Part shown: piece by piece, positions 12,501 through 23,703 of the stretch
Layout: every line of letters starts with the position of its first letter
Position numbering within the stretch: the first letter of the stretch is position 1
Assembly (NCBI GenBank): GCA_030549175.1
Contig: JAUKUA010000009.1
Location: 780,402 to 844,401 of the forward strand
Length of the DNA stretch: 64,000 nucleotides
Direction: 5' to 3'
Source of the DNA: Lasiosphaeris hirsuta
Taxonomy: Eukaryota; Ascomycota; Sordariomycetes; Sordariales; Lasiosphaeriaceae
Notes under the pieces: generated by a model
The model's database searches: none
Seen by the model: only the letters and a program-made list of their open reading frames with translations
What the model was told of the DNA's origin: nothing
Made by a program: the position numbers and the translations under genes

Positions 12501-14537
12501 CCAAAGACAAAGCCGTCCTTGGAGAGCTCCGTGGTCTTGCTGACTGTGAAGGCGCGGCGGTAATGACGCGTCCGGCGCTCAGACAGGGTGTAGGCCAGGT
12601 CGTCGAGCTTGACTTTGACAGCTGGGTTGAGCAAATGGCCGGTCAGAGCGTTGATCTGACTCTTGAGGGACTCCTCGTCGTTGGCCGACGCCACGAGAAC
12701 CTTGGGCCTCTTGGAGACAGCCACGTCCTCGTCGTCGCCAAGATCAAAGAAATCCTCAACGTCTCCGGCAAAGGACGAGACGTGTCGCAAAGCCGAAGAA
12801 TTGACCACGTGCGTCGCTTCGTCGACAACAACATGGGCGTTGGAGCCGCCGTATCCAAACGAGTTGACGCTGGCTCGGCGGAACTGGTAGCCATGGGGCC
12901 ACTTGATGGTCTGTCTGGTGGCCTTGACGCGCAGCTTCTCAAACTCGATCTTGGGGTTGGGGTCAACAAAGGTGGGATTGCCCGGGATGGTGCCCGACTC
13001 AACGGCCAGGACGGCCTTGATGAGCCCCGAGATACCGGCAGCAGGCTCCGAGTGGCCAATGTTGCTCTTGATGGACCCGATGACGAGCGGGTTGCTCTGG
13101 GATCGTGTGGGGCCGAAGACGGAAGCGGCGCCGGCGACTTCGATGGGGTCGCCTGCCAGGGTTCCGGTGCCGTGGCATTCCAGGAAGCCGGTCTCGTTGA
13201 AGTCGGTGATTCCCGCGTTGGAATACGCCGTCCGGATGGCGGTGGCCTGGGCATCTGAGCTCGGGCTGGCAATTCCAGGGGTCCAACCATCACTGTTGGT
13301 CGCCGATCCCCGAATCACACCCCTGATCGGGTCCCCGTCACGGATGGCGTCGTCGAGGCGCTTGAGGTAGACAGCGTTGATGGCCTCGCCTTTGATGTAG
13401 CCGTCGGCCTTGGCATCAAACGTGTGGCACTTGCCGGTGGCTGACGAAGCGCCGCGCATGGCGCCCATATCCATGTTGTGATCGGGGCTCAGGTATATGT
13501 TGGCACCTGCCACGAGCATACCATCGGCCTGCCGGGCATTGAGGTACTGGCATGCCACATCAACCGAGACGAGACTGCCTGAGCACGCAGTATCGATTGT
13601 CATGCTGAATTCCGACACCTGGTCAGTCACATGTGAAGTGACACAAATTGCAAAGTAGCAGTAGCAGTAGCAGTAGCAGTAGCAGTAGCAGTGGTAGTGG
13701 CAGTGGCAGTGGCATGTGACACTTACCTCGGACCCCTAATGTTGAGGAAGTGGCTAATTCTGTTGCTGAGAATGGCTCTGCCAATGCCGATTGTGATGGA
13801 TTCGGCACGGTCTTCAGGGTCACGCGCCTGCATGTCGCCAAAGTCTAATGTCCCCAATCAGCACTTGTCTGAGTGAAGCCCAAAAAAAAAAAAAAAAGAA
13901 AAAGAACTTGTGAGGGTGACTCACCAACAGCGTATGAACCCACAAAACATCCAACCTTGGATCCGCTGATGCGCTCTAGGGGCGTTCCCGAGTTTTCAAG
14001 GCATTCGTACACAACCTCGAGCAATTGGCGCTGCTGGGGGTCCATGGCAATCGCATCGACGGTTGTGATGCTGAAGAACTGGGCGTCAAAGTCGCGGGGG
14101 TCGACGTCCTCGAGAAACATACCACCTGGCGATCTCATGGTATGGGGCTTTTTGGAGCCGTCGTAGTGGCCCTCAAGGTTAAACCGGGAGTCGGGTGGGC
14201 GGTTGCCTGCAATGCCGCCGCGCTTAATGAAGTCCCAGAGCGCCTTTGGACTGGTGCTGTGGCCTGGCAGCCTGCATGCCAGGCCGACGACAGCGATAGG
14301 TGTCTGGAATGGCTGCTTCGGGCTGTCGCCAATGACGGCGGCGGTAGAGCCATTGGCCTGCGGGATGATGTTGAGGTCATGATTAGGGGGTTCGTTGAAG
14401 CCGCTGGCATTAAGGGGCCCATCGAGGGGATTCACGCCGCCACGGCCCTGGCCGTTGACATGGTCAATGGGATTGCTGAGAGTAGCAGAGCCATAAGCGG
14501 CATGCCCGGCCGAGGCCGAAGAGTCGTTTGCCACCAT
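6567..14537 (-). CDS. Highly reducing polyketide synthase (KS-AT-DH-ER-KR-ACP)
   Basis: Eight exons join in frame: 13925-14537, 13727-13844, 8702-13604, 8302-8639, 8043-8214, 7657-7965, 7379-7587 and 6567-7209. Their sum is 7305 nt, a 2434-aa protein. [11 protein letters not shown] with Cys251, ECHGTGT with His388, NIGHSEP with His428. AT: GHSSGE with Ser716. DH: His1035 in [17 protein letters not shown], and Asp1215 in [23 protein letters not shown] and [21 protein letters not shown] with Ser and Tyr in the SSISG...ANYAAGN region. [13 protein letters not shown] with Ser2391. Between DH and ER lie about 400 residues with no SAM motif, so no C-methylation is expected. No thioesterase is fused, so release must be in trans. 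All catalytic residues I can check are present. The enzyme is cytosolic and iterative, and extends and reduces an acyl chain from malonyl-CoA. The product is unknown. Confidence 0.95.
13651..13711 (+). repeat. AGTAGC-type simple repeat inside a PKS intron
   Basis: About ten tandem trinucleotide units alternating AGT and AGC, then AGTGGC variants, sit in the second PKS intron (13605-13726). The neighbouring intron (13845-13924) holds a run of 15 A on the plus strand. Both should vary in length between strains without touching the protein. Confidence 0.8.
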
Positions 14538-14539
14538 GT

Positions 14540-14547
14540 TGACGTCA
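14540..14547. promoter_or_regulatory. TGACGTCA palindrome next to the PKS start codon
   Basis: A perfect TGACGTCA lies 2 bp upstream of the PKS ATG (14535-14537 on the minus strand). This is the classic CRE/bZIP palindrome, and the cluster encodes a regulator with a bZIP-type basic region. The position inside the 5' leader is odd for an activator site, so regulation is inferred, not shown. Confidence 0.3.
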
Positions 14548-15831
14548 CTTGTCCGAGTGGCCTAATGTCTCGGTCTTGGTGTGGTGGTTTGGGGAGGGGG
14601 GGGGGGGGGGTGGAAGGGAATACAGCCAAGACACAAAAGGGCGTTGTGGATGAGATTGCCAACTCAATGGTAAGGATGCAGTATCTGATCAGGGCATCTC
14701 CATGTGTTTTGTTACCAGCTCTGGGCCCCCTTTTTGAATGTAGACCTTGCGGCCTTTCTTTGGAGCACATGTCGAGTCGATGTGCCAGCGGGTGTTCCCT
14801 TCGCCCCATCATGACCCCGACGACAAATGCGCGATAAGACTTCTTTGCCAGCAAGATGCGCGGAGCATAATCATGCTTGCTGCCTCCGCTTCCGAGTCTA
14901 GATTTGTGGTTCAATTCATTTCAATCCTGTCCGCCTGGGGCTGATTCACCCCGTCCCCACGCCCTACTCCTTGCGTCCCTGCGTCCAAAACACGATGACA
15001 CTGCGGGAGATAGAGGACGTTTCTTACGCAGTCAGCTTTCGTATCAACCTCTCACAAGTACCATGACAGATGGCAACACGGCTGCGGCCAATTGCGTCGT
15101 CGTGTGGTTTCGGATGTGTTAACCGTCGCGCCTGTTGTTATGTGGCGGGCTAAATCGCCTCGATCACGCAAGATGCAACCGCAATCCCGACGTGCGGTAT
15201 ACGGGCGCAGATCGGAGAGGAGAAGGACAAAATACCACTGCTACCCCCATAGGTACCCCCATGGGTAAAAAGTCTCAGAGTTGATTAGTTACGATCCAAT
15301 CCGCATGCACCTTATCTATAATCTTGCATTCGTTACAGCAGAACTACATGATCGCTTTCGTATCGGTTTCACGTCTTGACACTGCATACATGCCGCCATC
15401 ATCCTTGTTCATGTTGAAGGGGACTCGAGATGCAAGGGGCGAGCCGGACCATGTGAGAATGTAGTTGTATCTTCCGCAGCTCTTGGTTCGTATCTCCAAG
15501 ATGCCTGCCTGTAACTTCGCGGTTCGTACGCAATAGATAGAGAAGGAGCGACGCAGGCAAGGGCGGGAAGGGATAAGGGGCTGTCGGGTTGGGAGCTGCA
15601 TTGATTATATGCGTCTAGTGTCAGGATATAAGCTATTACCTTCTTGAAGGCTAGGCCTAAGATTACGAGGGTCCGAGAAAGTCCCCTTGAATCAAGGTGA
15701 ATCCCCGCCATTGCGATCCCATTTTCCGTTTCATCTCCCATCCTCAACACAAATTATTCTATGAACCTCGAGAGCGGCTCCATTGATTGTCAAGCCTTTT
15801 CACTCGCCGCACCTACAATCATCAGCCTATC
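14548..15831. other. Divergent intergenic region between PKS and hydrolase
   Basis: About 1.3 kb separates the divergent start codons of the PKS (minus) and the alpha/beta hydrolase (plus), so it should hold both promoters. It contains a run of about 14 G with one interruption around 14597-14611. No further gene is supported. Confidence 0.6.
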
Positions 15832-16792
15832 ATGGGATATTATGAACATGTCGAGTTCAAGACGCTGGATGGGCTCACCCTGCGAGGGAACCTGTATCCA
15901 GCCAAGGAGCGTGGGCCGGCAATTATTCTCAACCCCGGTGTAAGTACCCCGTTTTGCTCACTTGGCGTTGCCTTCTCGTCTCCCCAATATTGACAGAAGG
16001 GGGAAATAGTTTGCCTGCGTCAAGGAGATGTTCGTCCCCGACGTGGCGGAGGCACTCCAGGCAGCAAACATCACAGCACTGACCTACGACCCTCGGACAT
16101 TGGGGATAAGCGATGGCGAGCCGCGACAGGACATTGACCCAGTCAAGGCGGCCGAGGACTACCACGACGCCCTCACCTTCCTCAAGGGTCACGCGCTTGT
16201 GGACCCGGGGCGGATCGGCTACTGGGGTTTCTCGTTTGCGGGAATGGTGTCACTGACAGCGGCGGCTCTTGACAAGCGCGCCAAGTTGGTCATCGCCGTC
16301 TGCCCGCTTACCGTGTTCGAGTTCCCGCGGGACAAGTGGCCGCGAGTGCTTGCCAAGGCGCTGCAAGACCGCGAGTCCCAGCTCAGGGGCAACCCCCCCT
16401 TCTACCTGCCGGTTCTGACCGAGAGGGGAGAGAACCCGGCAGGATTTGGCGTCGGTACGGCCAAAGAGGACTTCAACCTCATCCTAGGGGCCAAGACGCT
16501 GGCACCCACATACGAAAACCGCACCACCATCCAAACCTACTACCGCATTGCTGCATGGCAGCCACACGAGCTGGCGCCTTTCGTCAGCCCTACGCCGACG
16601 TTGCTGATCACGCCCCAGAACGACCAGATCTCTCTTGCTGACAATCAGCGCAAGTTGTTTGACCGCCTTGGCAGCGGCCCGAAGCGCCTCCACGTTGTGG
16701 AGAATAAGGGACACATGGATGTGCTGAGTGGCGATGACTTCCCCAAAGTCATGGGTATCATGATTGACTTTGTCCGCGAGCACTTGGGCTAG
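15832..16792 (+). CDS. Alpha/beta hydrolase, AF380-like polyketide transferase family
   Basis: Two exons (15832-15939 and 16010-16792) give 296 aa. The ATG at 15832 is preferred because the upstream frame has no other ATG. The N-terminus ([17 protein letters not shown]) and the following [17 protein letters not shown] are typical of the family that includes AF380 of the fumagillin cluster and esterase-lipase proteins of toxin clusters. The nucleophile is Ser111 in [11 protein letters not shown]; the residue two after Ser is Phe followed by Ala, not the usual Gly. The likely acid lies near NDQISLAD and the histidine in NKGHMDV. Members transfer or release polyketide chains. Divergent from the PKS, it is probably co-regulated with it. 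A role in offloading the PKS product is inference. Confidence 0.85.
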
Positions 16793-17629
16793 CACTGGCA
16801 GTAGTGGCGGTTAGATATGCAGAATAGACCTCGTGGCCTCTTGGTATTAAACTACGAATAAGCTTTTCCCTCCGATACGAAGATCTCCTTGTTGTTTGCC
16901 GAGGTATCTCTCTGTGGAACATCATCACAACGTGGCGCAGCAGCTGCCCTGCCCAGGCTTCTGCCTTCCCCCATACTTCAATTTGCCCGTACTGTGTGCG
17001 ACGCGCTTCGAGACGTGTGGGATTGTGCATGATGCATGCACGGTAAACATTATTGTGCTTTGCTTACCGTGCATGCAGGTAAGCAACTGTAATCCGCGCC
17101 GGGGTGGTGAGTGAGGGGTAAAACCAGTCAGTGTAATCAACCAACTAGCGCCGCTGCCACTGGCCATCCAATGATCGTGCGACGGGACAAATCCGCAGTG
17201 CCTTTAGTACGTACCGCCTGCACCACAGCCGGCAGCAGGTGCAAGTTGAGCGGACAAGATGGCATCTCGGAACCTACAGCGCACTGCAGCCCTGCAAGAA
17301 CAACAAGAGATAGGCGAGATATGGTAGGATTTTCGATAACGGGCGTTACAAAACCCAGTGCCAATCAGAGCCAAGACCGAGAGCGTTATCGGACAGAAAC
17401 TCAATCAAAAAAATCGGAAAGCGAGTAGCAAAGCTGATGGTTGTAAGCGTCAGGGTCAAGATAATTAGATAGCAAATGTGCCGGTCGTGTGTCAAGCACT
17501 TGTAGTAGCCTATATCGCCATCGATTTCAGTCCAGAAATCAAACAAAGTTTGTGTATACTGCAGCTGTAAACCGTATCTGCTGGGACATCTCATCGGGGC
17601 ATTGGAGCTTCTGCAGCCCAGACAGCATA
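16793..17629. other. Intergenic with a long inverted repeat
   Basis: Holds the 3' flank of the alpha/beta hydrolase and the promoter of the FSH1-like gene. The only striking element is the inverted repeat at 17033-17077, listed separately. Confidence 0.5.
17033..17077. repeat. Perfect 14-bp inverted repeat with 17-nt loop
   Basis: The left arm TGCATGCACGGTAA (17033-17046) is matched by its exact reverse complement at 17064-17077. It lies about 240 bp past the hydrolase stop and about 550 bp before the FSH1-like start. It could be a transcript-end hairpin, a binding site for a dimeric regulator, or a footprint of a small mobile element. Confidence 0.8.
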
Positions 17630-18577
17630 ATGACTAGACTACGGGTTCTCTGCTTGCATGGTATGGGAGCCAATTCTCGTATCTTCAAAGAGCAGTTCTG
17701 TAAGTTGACAATCATTCCAATCCCGAAGATCCTGGAGAACAATGTCTCACCAGAGCCAACAGCCCCAGTGAGGTCACTTCTCTCATCCGAATACATCTTC
17801 ACCTTTCTCGATGGCTTGGAGACATGCACGCCACCAAGCGAGATCTCGGACTTTTATGCCGGCCCATACCTGTGCTGGTACAAGTCTCCTTGCGCCCACA
17901 AAGTCGCCCAAGCCCACAAGCGAATCCTCGCTTTTATGCGCAGCGAAGGTCCCTTCGATGTCATTTTAGGCTTCAGCCAGGGCGCATCCATCGCAGCATC
18001 ACTGCTAGTCCATCATCAGCTCGACAACCCGCCAAGCACGCCGCCACTGTTCCGAGCCGCCATCTTCATCTGCTCTCCGCTCCCCTTCTCCCGATGCCTC
18101 TCTTATGGCTACAATACACGAGGGTATTTCGGTCTGAGAGCTACTATCAAGGGGGTCGAGAGCCGGCCCGCCAAGGTGCCCGACTATCTCATCCCGCAGG
18201 ACAATGAGTACTTCGATTACTTCCTGAAGCCGGAGATTGGGCATTGGCCGGAGTCCGACTCTTCTACCGAGGAGGATGACGACGACTATGACAACCAGGA
18301 CAGATTCTGCAGCACGGTGCACAAGGGGTGCCGCAAATTGGGTGTGACCCTCTACTACCAAATGTTTCACGCTAGCGTTGATGACGTCCAGATCCCCATC
18401 CCAACGGCGCACATCTACGGCCGGTCAGATCCATGGCGGCCGCATAGCGTTGACCTGATTGGGCTCTGTGACATTGGAAAGGTACGGACCTATCAGCACG
18501 ATGGAGGGCATGAGATCCCACGTGATGAGAGTGAGGAGATTTGCGATACTATCGAGTCAACACTGAGCACTCTTTGA
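17630..18577 (+). CDS. FSH1-family serine hydrolase (LovG-like release enzyme candidate)
   Basis: Two exons (17630-17699 and 17763-18577) give 294 aa. The start is ATG in front of TRLRVLCLHGMGANS, the usual FSH N-terminus. Splicing joins KEQF to SPVRSLL, as in relatives. The catalytic triad is visible: Ser95 in LGFSQGAS, Asp in GRSDPWRP, His in GGHEIPRD. An acidic insert (STEEDDDDYDNQD) is unusual and probably a surface loop. FSH1 proteins such as LovG hydrolyse completed chains from highly reducing PKSs that lack their own release domain. With such a PKS 3 kb away this is the best thioesterase candidate, though the neighbouring AF380-like protein could do the same. The 63-nt intron is a multiple of three without a stop. 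Confidence 0.85.
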   Translation: MTRLRVLCLHGMGANSRIFKEQFCKLTIIPIPKILENNVSPEPTAPVRSLLSSEYIFTFLDGLETCTPPSEISDFYAGPYLCWYKSPCAHKVAQAHKRILAFMRSEGPFDVILGFSQGASIAASLLVHHQLDNPPSTPPLFRAAIFICSPLPFSRCLSYGYNTRGYFGLRATIKGVESRPAKVPDYLIPQDNEYFDYFLKPEIGHWPESDSSTEEDDDDYDNQDRFCSTVHKGCRKLGVTLYYQMFHASVDDVQIPIPTAHIYGRSDPWRPHSVDLIGLCDIGKVRTYQHDGGHEIPRDESEEICDTIESTLSTL

Positions 18578-19265
18578 GATATTTGCCTGTAATGAGATAG
18601 TGGATACCTGTAATTAGACAGTCAATACACCCTAGGAAGCCGGAAGACTGCCTTTTTGAAAATGTGACAAAATGTCCAGATCATCAAAAATAACACCTTG
18701 TGAAATACAAAAACGAAACTAATGTCTCGTTAGGTAAACTGAATCACGATATATGTAAAGATGCTAAAAAATAGCTATTTGTCCATATTACATGCCCGAA
18801 ACTTGGGAATAATTTGACACCCTTTCATGGGCCCGTGTTTCTCCTCAACTAATTGGATAGGAAAACCATCGGGGAAAGAAGAATGATATATGAGAGGAAA
18901 AATATAGAAATCTAACCTATTCAGCTTGAGTACTCAGAATGTGCCAATTAAATTGACATAAGAAAATATTTTGCCTGACATTTAATAAGGGACATGGCCA
19001 TATTTATGTGTAACCTCTAATTGTTCACATCAACAAAAGTAATACGTTGGCAACCGGGTCTATTATTTACTCGTGCCAACTTGGCTCAACCCGTCTTGGT
19101 TTTGGTTCCTCTACTAGAAACGATACTTGGTAATCACCCTTCCCTCACCGAAATTCTGTCTTATCATATGAGTCATCAAACGTCCTCTCCCCTCAGGATC
19201 ACTTTCCATTTCCTTCCACCCAGATCGCCGTCCCCTTCAATGCGGGCCAAAAGTTGCAAGGTCAA
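18578..19265. other. AT-rich intergenic region
   Basis: Convergent gene ends (FSH1-like on plus, P450 on minus) flank 0.7 kb of AT-rich sequence. I see no gene. Confidence 0.6.
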
Positions 19266-21062
19266 CTATTTCACAAGTGCCCGTACGCCCTTGCTGCCCC
19301 ACTTTGGATGTGGCGAGACCATGTCGACGGCAAAGTCAACATCCGAACGGTCCGTCTCAAAAAGGAGAAACTCGTGGCGGCGGAATATGGTAGCGAGACC
19401 AATGAACAATTCCGCGTAAGCCTAGAACAAAGGTTCATGGTTAGCATCGGTGGTGGTCGGAAGGAAGAGAGGAACGGAATAGAAACTAACCATGTTCAAG
19501 CCGGTGCACATGCGGGTACCCTTGCCAAAGGCTGTCATGTATGTGGAAAGTGGCTTGATACCGTCCGGGCCAGTTGGGTTGCCCAGCCAGCGTTCTGGCT
19601 TGAAGGTGTTGGGCTCGGGGAAGATGTCCGGGTTGGTGTGCATGTGGTACTGGTCCATGCCGACTGGGACTCCTGGGGGGATCTCATAGTCGCCATACTT
19701 CCAGGCGGCAAAGCGATTGATGCGAGGTAGTCGCTGGACGACACCAAATGAAGTGCGCAGAGCCTCGGAAACAACGGCACTGAGGTATGGTAGCTTCTCC
19801 AGCTCGCTCCACGGAATGATGTTGTCTGGGTCCGGGATAGCCGCGGTAAGCTCGTCCTTGAGCTTCTTTTGGATGTCAGGGTTGGCAATGATGTGGAACG
19901 ACCCCACCGTGAAAGCCCACTTGGTTGTATGGTCACCGGCACCCACAAGACTCATGGCCTCATTCTGCAGCCGGTTGAGTGATAGCTCCTCAGCCGGAAG
20001 CGAAGATGACAGGATCTCGTGGAAAACAGTGGGATGGGATGCCGTCTTGGCCTCGGTGTTGCGCCCAGCCAAGATATCGGCAATTTGCCGTTCCATTTCC
20101 TAATTGACCAGGGAGACATGTAAGCGGCAGGTCGCTTTCGCTTTACTATTCGCAAACATGGGGAAAGGAGGCCTACCTCGCGGAACTCAATCACAGACCG
20201 GAAAGGCGGCGCAGCGATTTTCACAAACCAATTCGGGAGTGCGTTCATGACGGTTAGCAACCAGCCGAAATGGGTCATGTAATGCGTTGTATAGACCATG
20301 TCGCTGAGCGAGTTGCTGAACTCGGACTTGAGGCCAGCAGATTCGACAAAGTGCTTTGGACGAGCAAACACGAGCTCGGTGATGACGTCCGAAGTCATGC
20401 ATCCCCACATCTCCATGAGGTCAATGACCCTGGCCGTGCCTGACCACTCGGTCGCCAAACGGTACGAGATACGGTCAACGACATTCTGAATGAGCCTGTT
20501 CTGGTCGCGCACTTTGTTCTTGGAAAAAAAGGGGGCGATGGCGGCTCTCCGTATGCGGTGCGAATCGGCATCAGCTGTGCTGAAGGTTGCATGTGGCATG
20601 TTGAAGCGATACTGGAAAAATACCGGCTTGTCGTATGCCTTGCCGTTTGCGTATATGACATCGTAGTAATCGGGGTCATCGATGTGCAACTCATTCGGGT
20701 TGATGCGGACGATGGGGCCTGGAGAGCAAGCAAGCGCCCTCATCAGCGCCGGGCCACAGAAAAAATACAAATGGTTTGAAAGAAAAAAAAAGACACTAAC
20801 CGTATTTTTCGTGCATCCGCTTGATCTCGAACGTGAACTGGCCGCCACCGCCCTGCACAATCTCGTAGTAGACTTCGTACCATTGTGTCAAGGCAGCGAG
20901 CTTCGGGCCGGGGAATTTGGCCAGTGGGTGAAGGTAGAGTCGGTAGACAGCGAGGAAAATGCCGTATCCCACCCAGAGAATTGAGCCCGCTACAGCAGCG
21001 GTGATCCAAAGATGTTCCTGGTCAGGCGATAGGCCGCTCAGTGTATCACCAAGAAGGCCCAT
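19266..21062 (-). CDS. Cytochrome P450 monooxygenase
   Basis: Four exons (20801-21062, 20177-20718, 19491-20099, 19266-19421) sum to 1569 nt, 522 aa, the normal length for a fungal P450. The N-terminus has a membrane anchor (about residues 18-42) followed by [16 protein letters not shown]. The I-helix carries GAGDHTT, the K-helix EALR, and the heme loop [10 protein letters not shown] with Cys466; the last intron falls just after it. It should sit on the ER membrane and oxidise a cluster intermediate using NADPH-P450 reductase. All core motifs are intact. The substrate cannot be predicted. It is transcribed away from the SDR gene at 22339 and may share an upstream region with it. Confidence 0.92.
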
Positions 21063-22338
21063 GGCTGATATGAGAGTCGGATGTGGGTGATACTACTCTG
21101 GTGTAATGCGGCGGGTGTTTGTGTCTCTGCGACTGTCTCGGCAACCTTGGACTGTATACACCGTGGCCGTGTTGAGATATAGGACATCTATACCGGCAGG
21201 TTCCGGCATTGCATCTAATGAGACGCTGTCTCGTTTGGTACAGCCCATCGTTTCCGTCTTTGATAACGAAACGTTGTTTGCTTTCTGCGATCATGGCGTG
21301 ATCTGAAGTCAACAACGACTTGAAACACACCAAGTTGCAAGCTTTAGACTTGCAGTGTAAGCATCAGCCAATGATATCTCTCGGTTGTATTGCATAGTGG
21401 TTGATTTGAAAGAGATTCGGATAAGGCCTGGTGAAGTGGACCTTGACCTTGCGTCCACGCACACGGAAGCTGTCGAAACCGCAGGGTCAGCATTACCGTG
21501 TGCAGGCCATGACTGGCTGCACTATAAATTGACCACGGTACAACCCCGCCTCGACCTCTACTGAATCCCATCCCCCCTCCCCCACATACATGTCTAGTGT
21601 AGGTACCCAGCTCCCCCGCACTGAATCCGAGCTTCCCTCCCTTGCAGCGCCCAGAGCCACCAAGGAGGCTTATCACCGGGTATTGAGGGGGGTTCTCATG
21701 CACGATTACACGGGAGAGATGCTGCAGCAAGGCTCGCCGGGCAAATCCTTTAGCTGACGTAGCGTTTGCTTGGAGTTGCCATCTATCACTGAGGTACAAC
21801 GGCATCGGAAACCGAGTCCCATGTTTTGAGTCAATGGACGTAGACACCACGGTACACATGTACATAAGCAATGCAGATGGATCTGATGCAATTCATTGCC
21901 AGATGCCATGCTGACGGACTGAATTGCCTCCGGTGCCCGTGGGGGCACAATGGCGACCTGACCCTAACGCTTGCTCATCAGCGGTTGATTTCCAAATGAC
22001 CAAAGCTTCAGACTGCAGGTCACAGAAGTCCATCTTTGTTTTGTCCACAAAAGGAATCGACCTATTTCAACGCAATTGATCACGCCGATATAGCTTGACA
22101 AATCCTCTCGGTTCATAGGAGATTACCACGTGGACAGCCACCTCCCTTACCTCCCTCAAATTCCCCGACACCCTCTGATGCCCTGATCTTCCGGTTTCTA
22201 CTCTCTTCTTTCATCTTTGATTCGTTCCTACGCTACGCCACTCATCTTTGCATCTCATCTCTGCTTCTGTTGGGCAAGTGTCGAGTCTTTGTTCGGCATC
22301 TACACACTTCCCCTATACCCAATTCCGCAGCATTCACC
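21063..22338. other. Divergent promoter region between P450 and SDR
   Basis: About 1.3 kb between divergent starts. A CACGTG palindrome lies at about 22128-22133 upstream of the SDR. Open frames here have no recognisable product. Confidence 0.5.
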
Positions 22339-23157
22339 ATGACTACCACAAACGTCTTCATCACTGGCGTCTCGCGAGGAATCGGCAAGGCCTTGGCCGA
22401 GGCTTATCTCGCCCGCCCGAATCACATTGTGATTGGGAGCGTCCGTGATCTGTCATCACCCGTCGCTACCGAGCTGCAGACGGAGGCGACCAAGGGAGAA
22501 GGGTCACGCCTGATTCTGGTCAAGATCGAGGCCACCTCCGAGACGGACTATGCTGCCGCAGTCAAGCACATCGAGGCTGTAGAGGGCATCGACAGGCTTG
22601 ACATTGTTGTGGCCAGTGCCGGCGTCACGGGTGAACTGACCGCTGTGGCCGGAATTGACGCTGCCGACTTCAAGCACGTCCTCGATGTCAACACGGTTGG
22701 CCCGATCCGCCTGTTCCAGGCAACGCTACCGCTGCTGTCCAAGTCGGCCAACGCCAAGTGGGTATCGCTTAGCACCATCTCATCTTCCATCGGCGGCCTT
22801 GAGCAGACTGCCGCCTTCCCGACCGTGTCTTACGGCTCGTCCAAGGCCGCCTTCAACTTTATCACACGCGCCATCCACCTTCAGCACAAGGACATTATTG
22901 CTGTTGCCGTCCACCCCGGCTGGGTCAAGACGGATATGGGCAACTTTAGTGCAAAGTTTTTCGGTCTGAACGAAGCATTCCACGAGATTGGAGAGAGTGT
23001 TGAGGCCACCCTTAAGATTGTTCGCCCCCCCCTTCTCATATCTCGACACCATTGCCTTGCTAACCGTATGCTCGTGGACAAATAGGTTGACGCCGCGACC
23101 AAGGAGGAGACTTCGGGCAAGTTTCTTGGATTTGACGGGGCCATCGTCCCTTGGTAG
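22339..23157 (+). CDS. Short-chain dehydrogenase/reductase
   Basis: Two exons (22339-23019 and 23086-23157) encode 250 aa. The cofactor motif TGVSRGIG is at residues 9-16 and there is an NxxG-type motif in VNTVGP. The catalytic Ser is in STISSS (about 146-150), and Tyr165 and Lys169 form YGSSK. VHPGWVKTDM follows as in the classical SDR family, and the closest family feel is to fungal ketoreductases of the norsolorinic acid reductase type. It likely reduces a ketone or oxidises an alcohol with NADP(H) in the cytosol. The donor of the intron (GTTCGC) is weak, but splicing restores the expected SGKFLGFDG C-terminus and a terminal Trp. Confidence 0.88.
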
Positions 23158-23703
23158 TTGTGGGGGGCCAACGGATAACAGGCAGACACGGGCTGATACA
23201 TGTACCTATCTGAAAAGAATAAATAACAGAGGCATATTCACTGTAACTTTCGCCGTGTTGCTCCTCTGATGAAGAACTGCCTGCCATGGTGAGATGGGTG
23301 TGCTACAGGGAATTTCCTCTTAACTATGACCTACATGTGATGCACATAACCGGCATACGGTATAAGAGTGGGTTAGCCTGCGGAAAGGGATTTCCTTTTG
23401 CTAAAAAGTGTCACTTGTGAATATGTTAAGTGACATATGCAAAAAATAAGTACCAATGTACCCAGACTAAGAAATGCAAAAGCTCAAATTTTCACACTCT
23501 ATCATGTTTCTTTTTGTTTGATATTACTATACATTGAGATGGAAGATTTGTGTTTCTTAATTATTCTTCCCCCTTGGAACATAATGAGATGTTGACACAA
23601 CAGGTAATTAATACAACAGGTAATTAAACAATGGTGAGAATAGTAACAAAGAAAATTCGGACTCAAAAGAACGAAAACGCAAGCCACGCGCACTCGGCCT
23701 ACT
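23158..23703. other. Convergent intergenic region, AT-rich
   Basis: Lies between the 3' ends of the SDR and the FAD oxidase. It contains a two-copy 16-bp tandem repeat at about 23597-23626. No gene seen. Confidence 0.6.

Noticed and set aside
8690..13370. Long plus-strand open frames opposite the PKS (for example 8690-9415, 9485-10384, 10706-11557, 12362-13258)
   Set aside because: They mirror the codon pattern of the GC-rich PKS exon and have no family motifs or independent start context.
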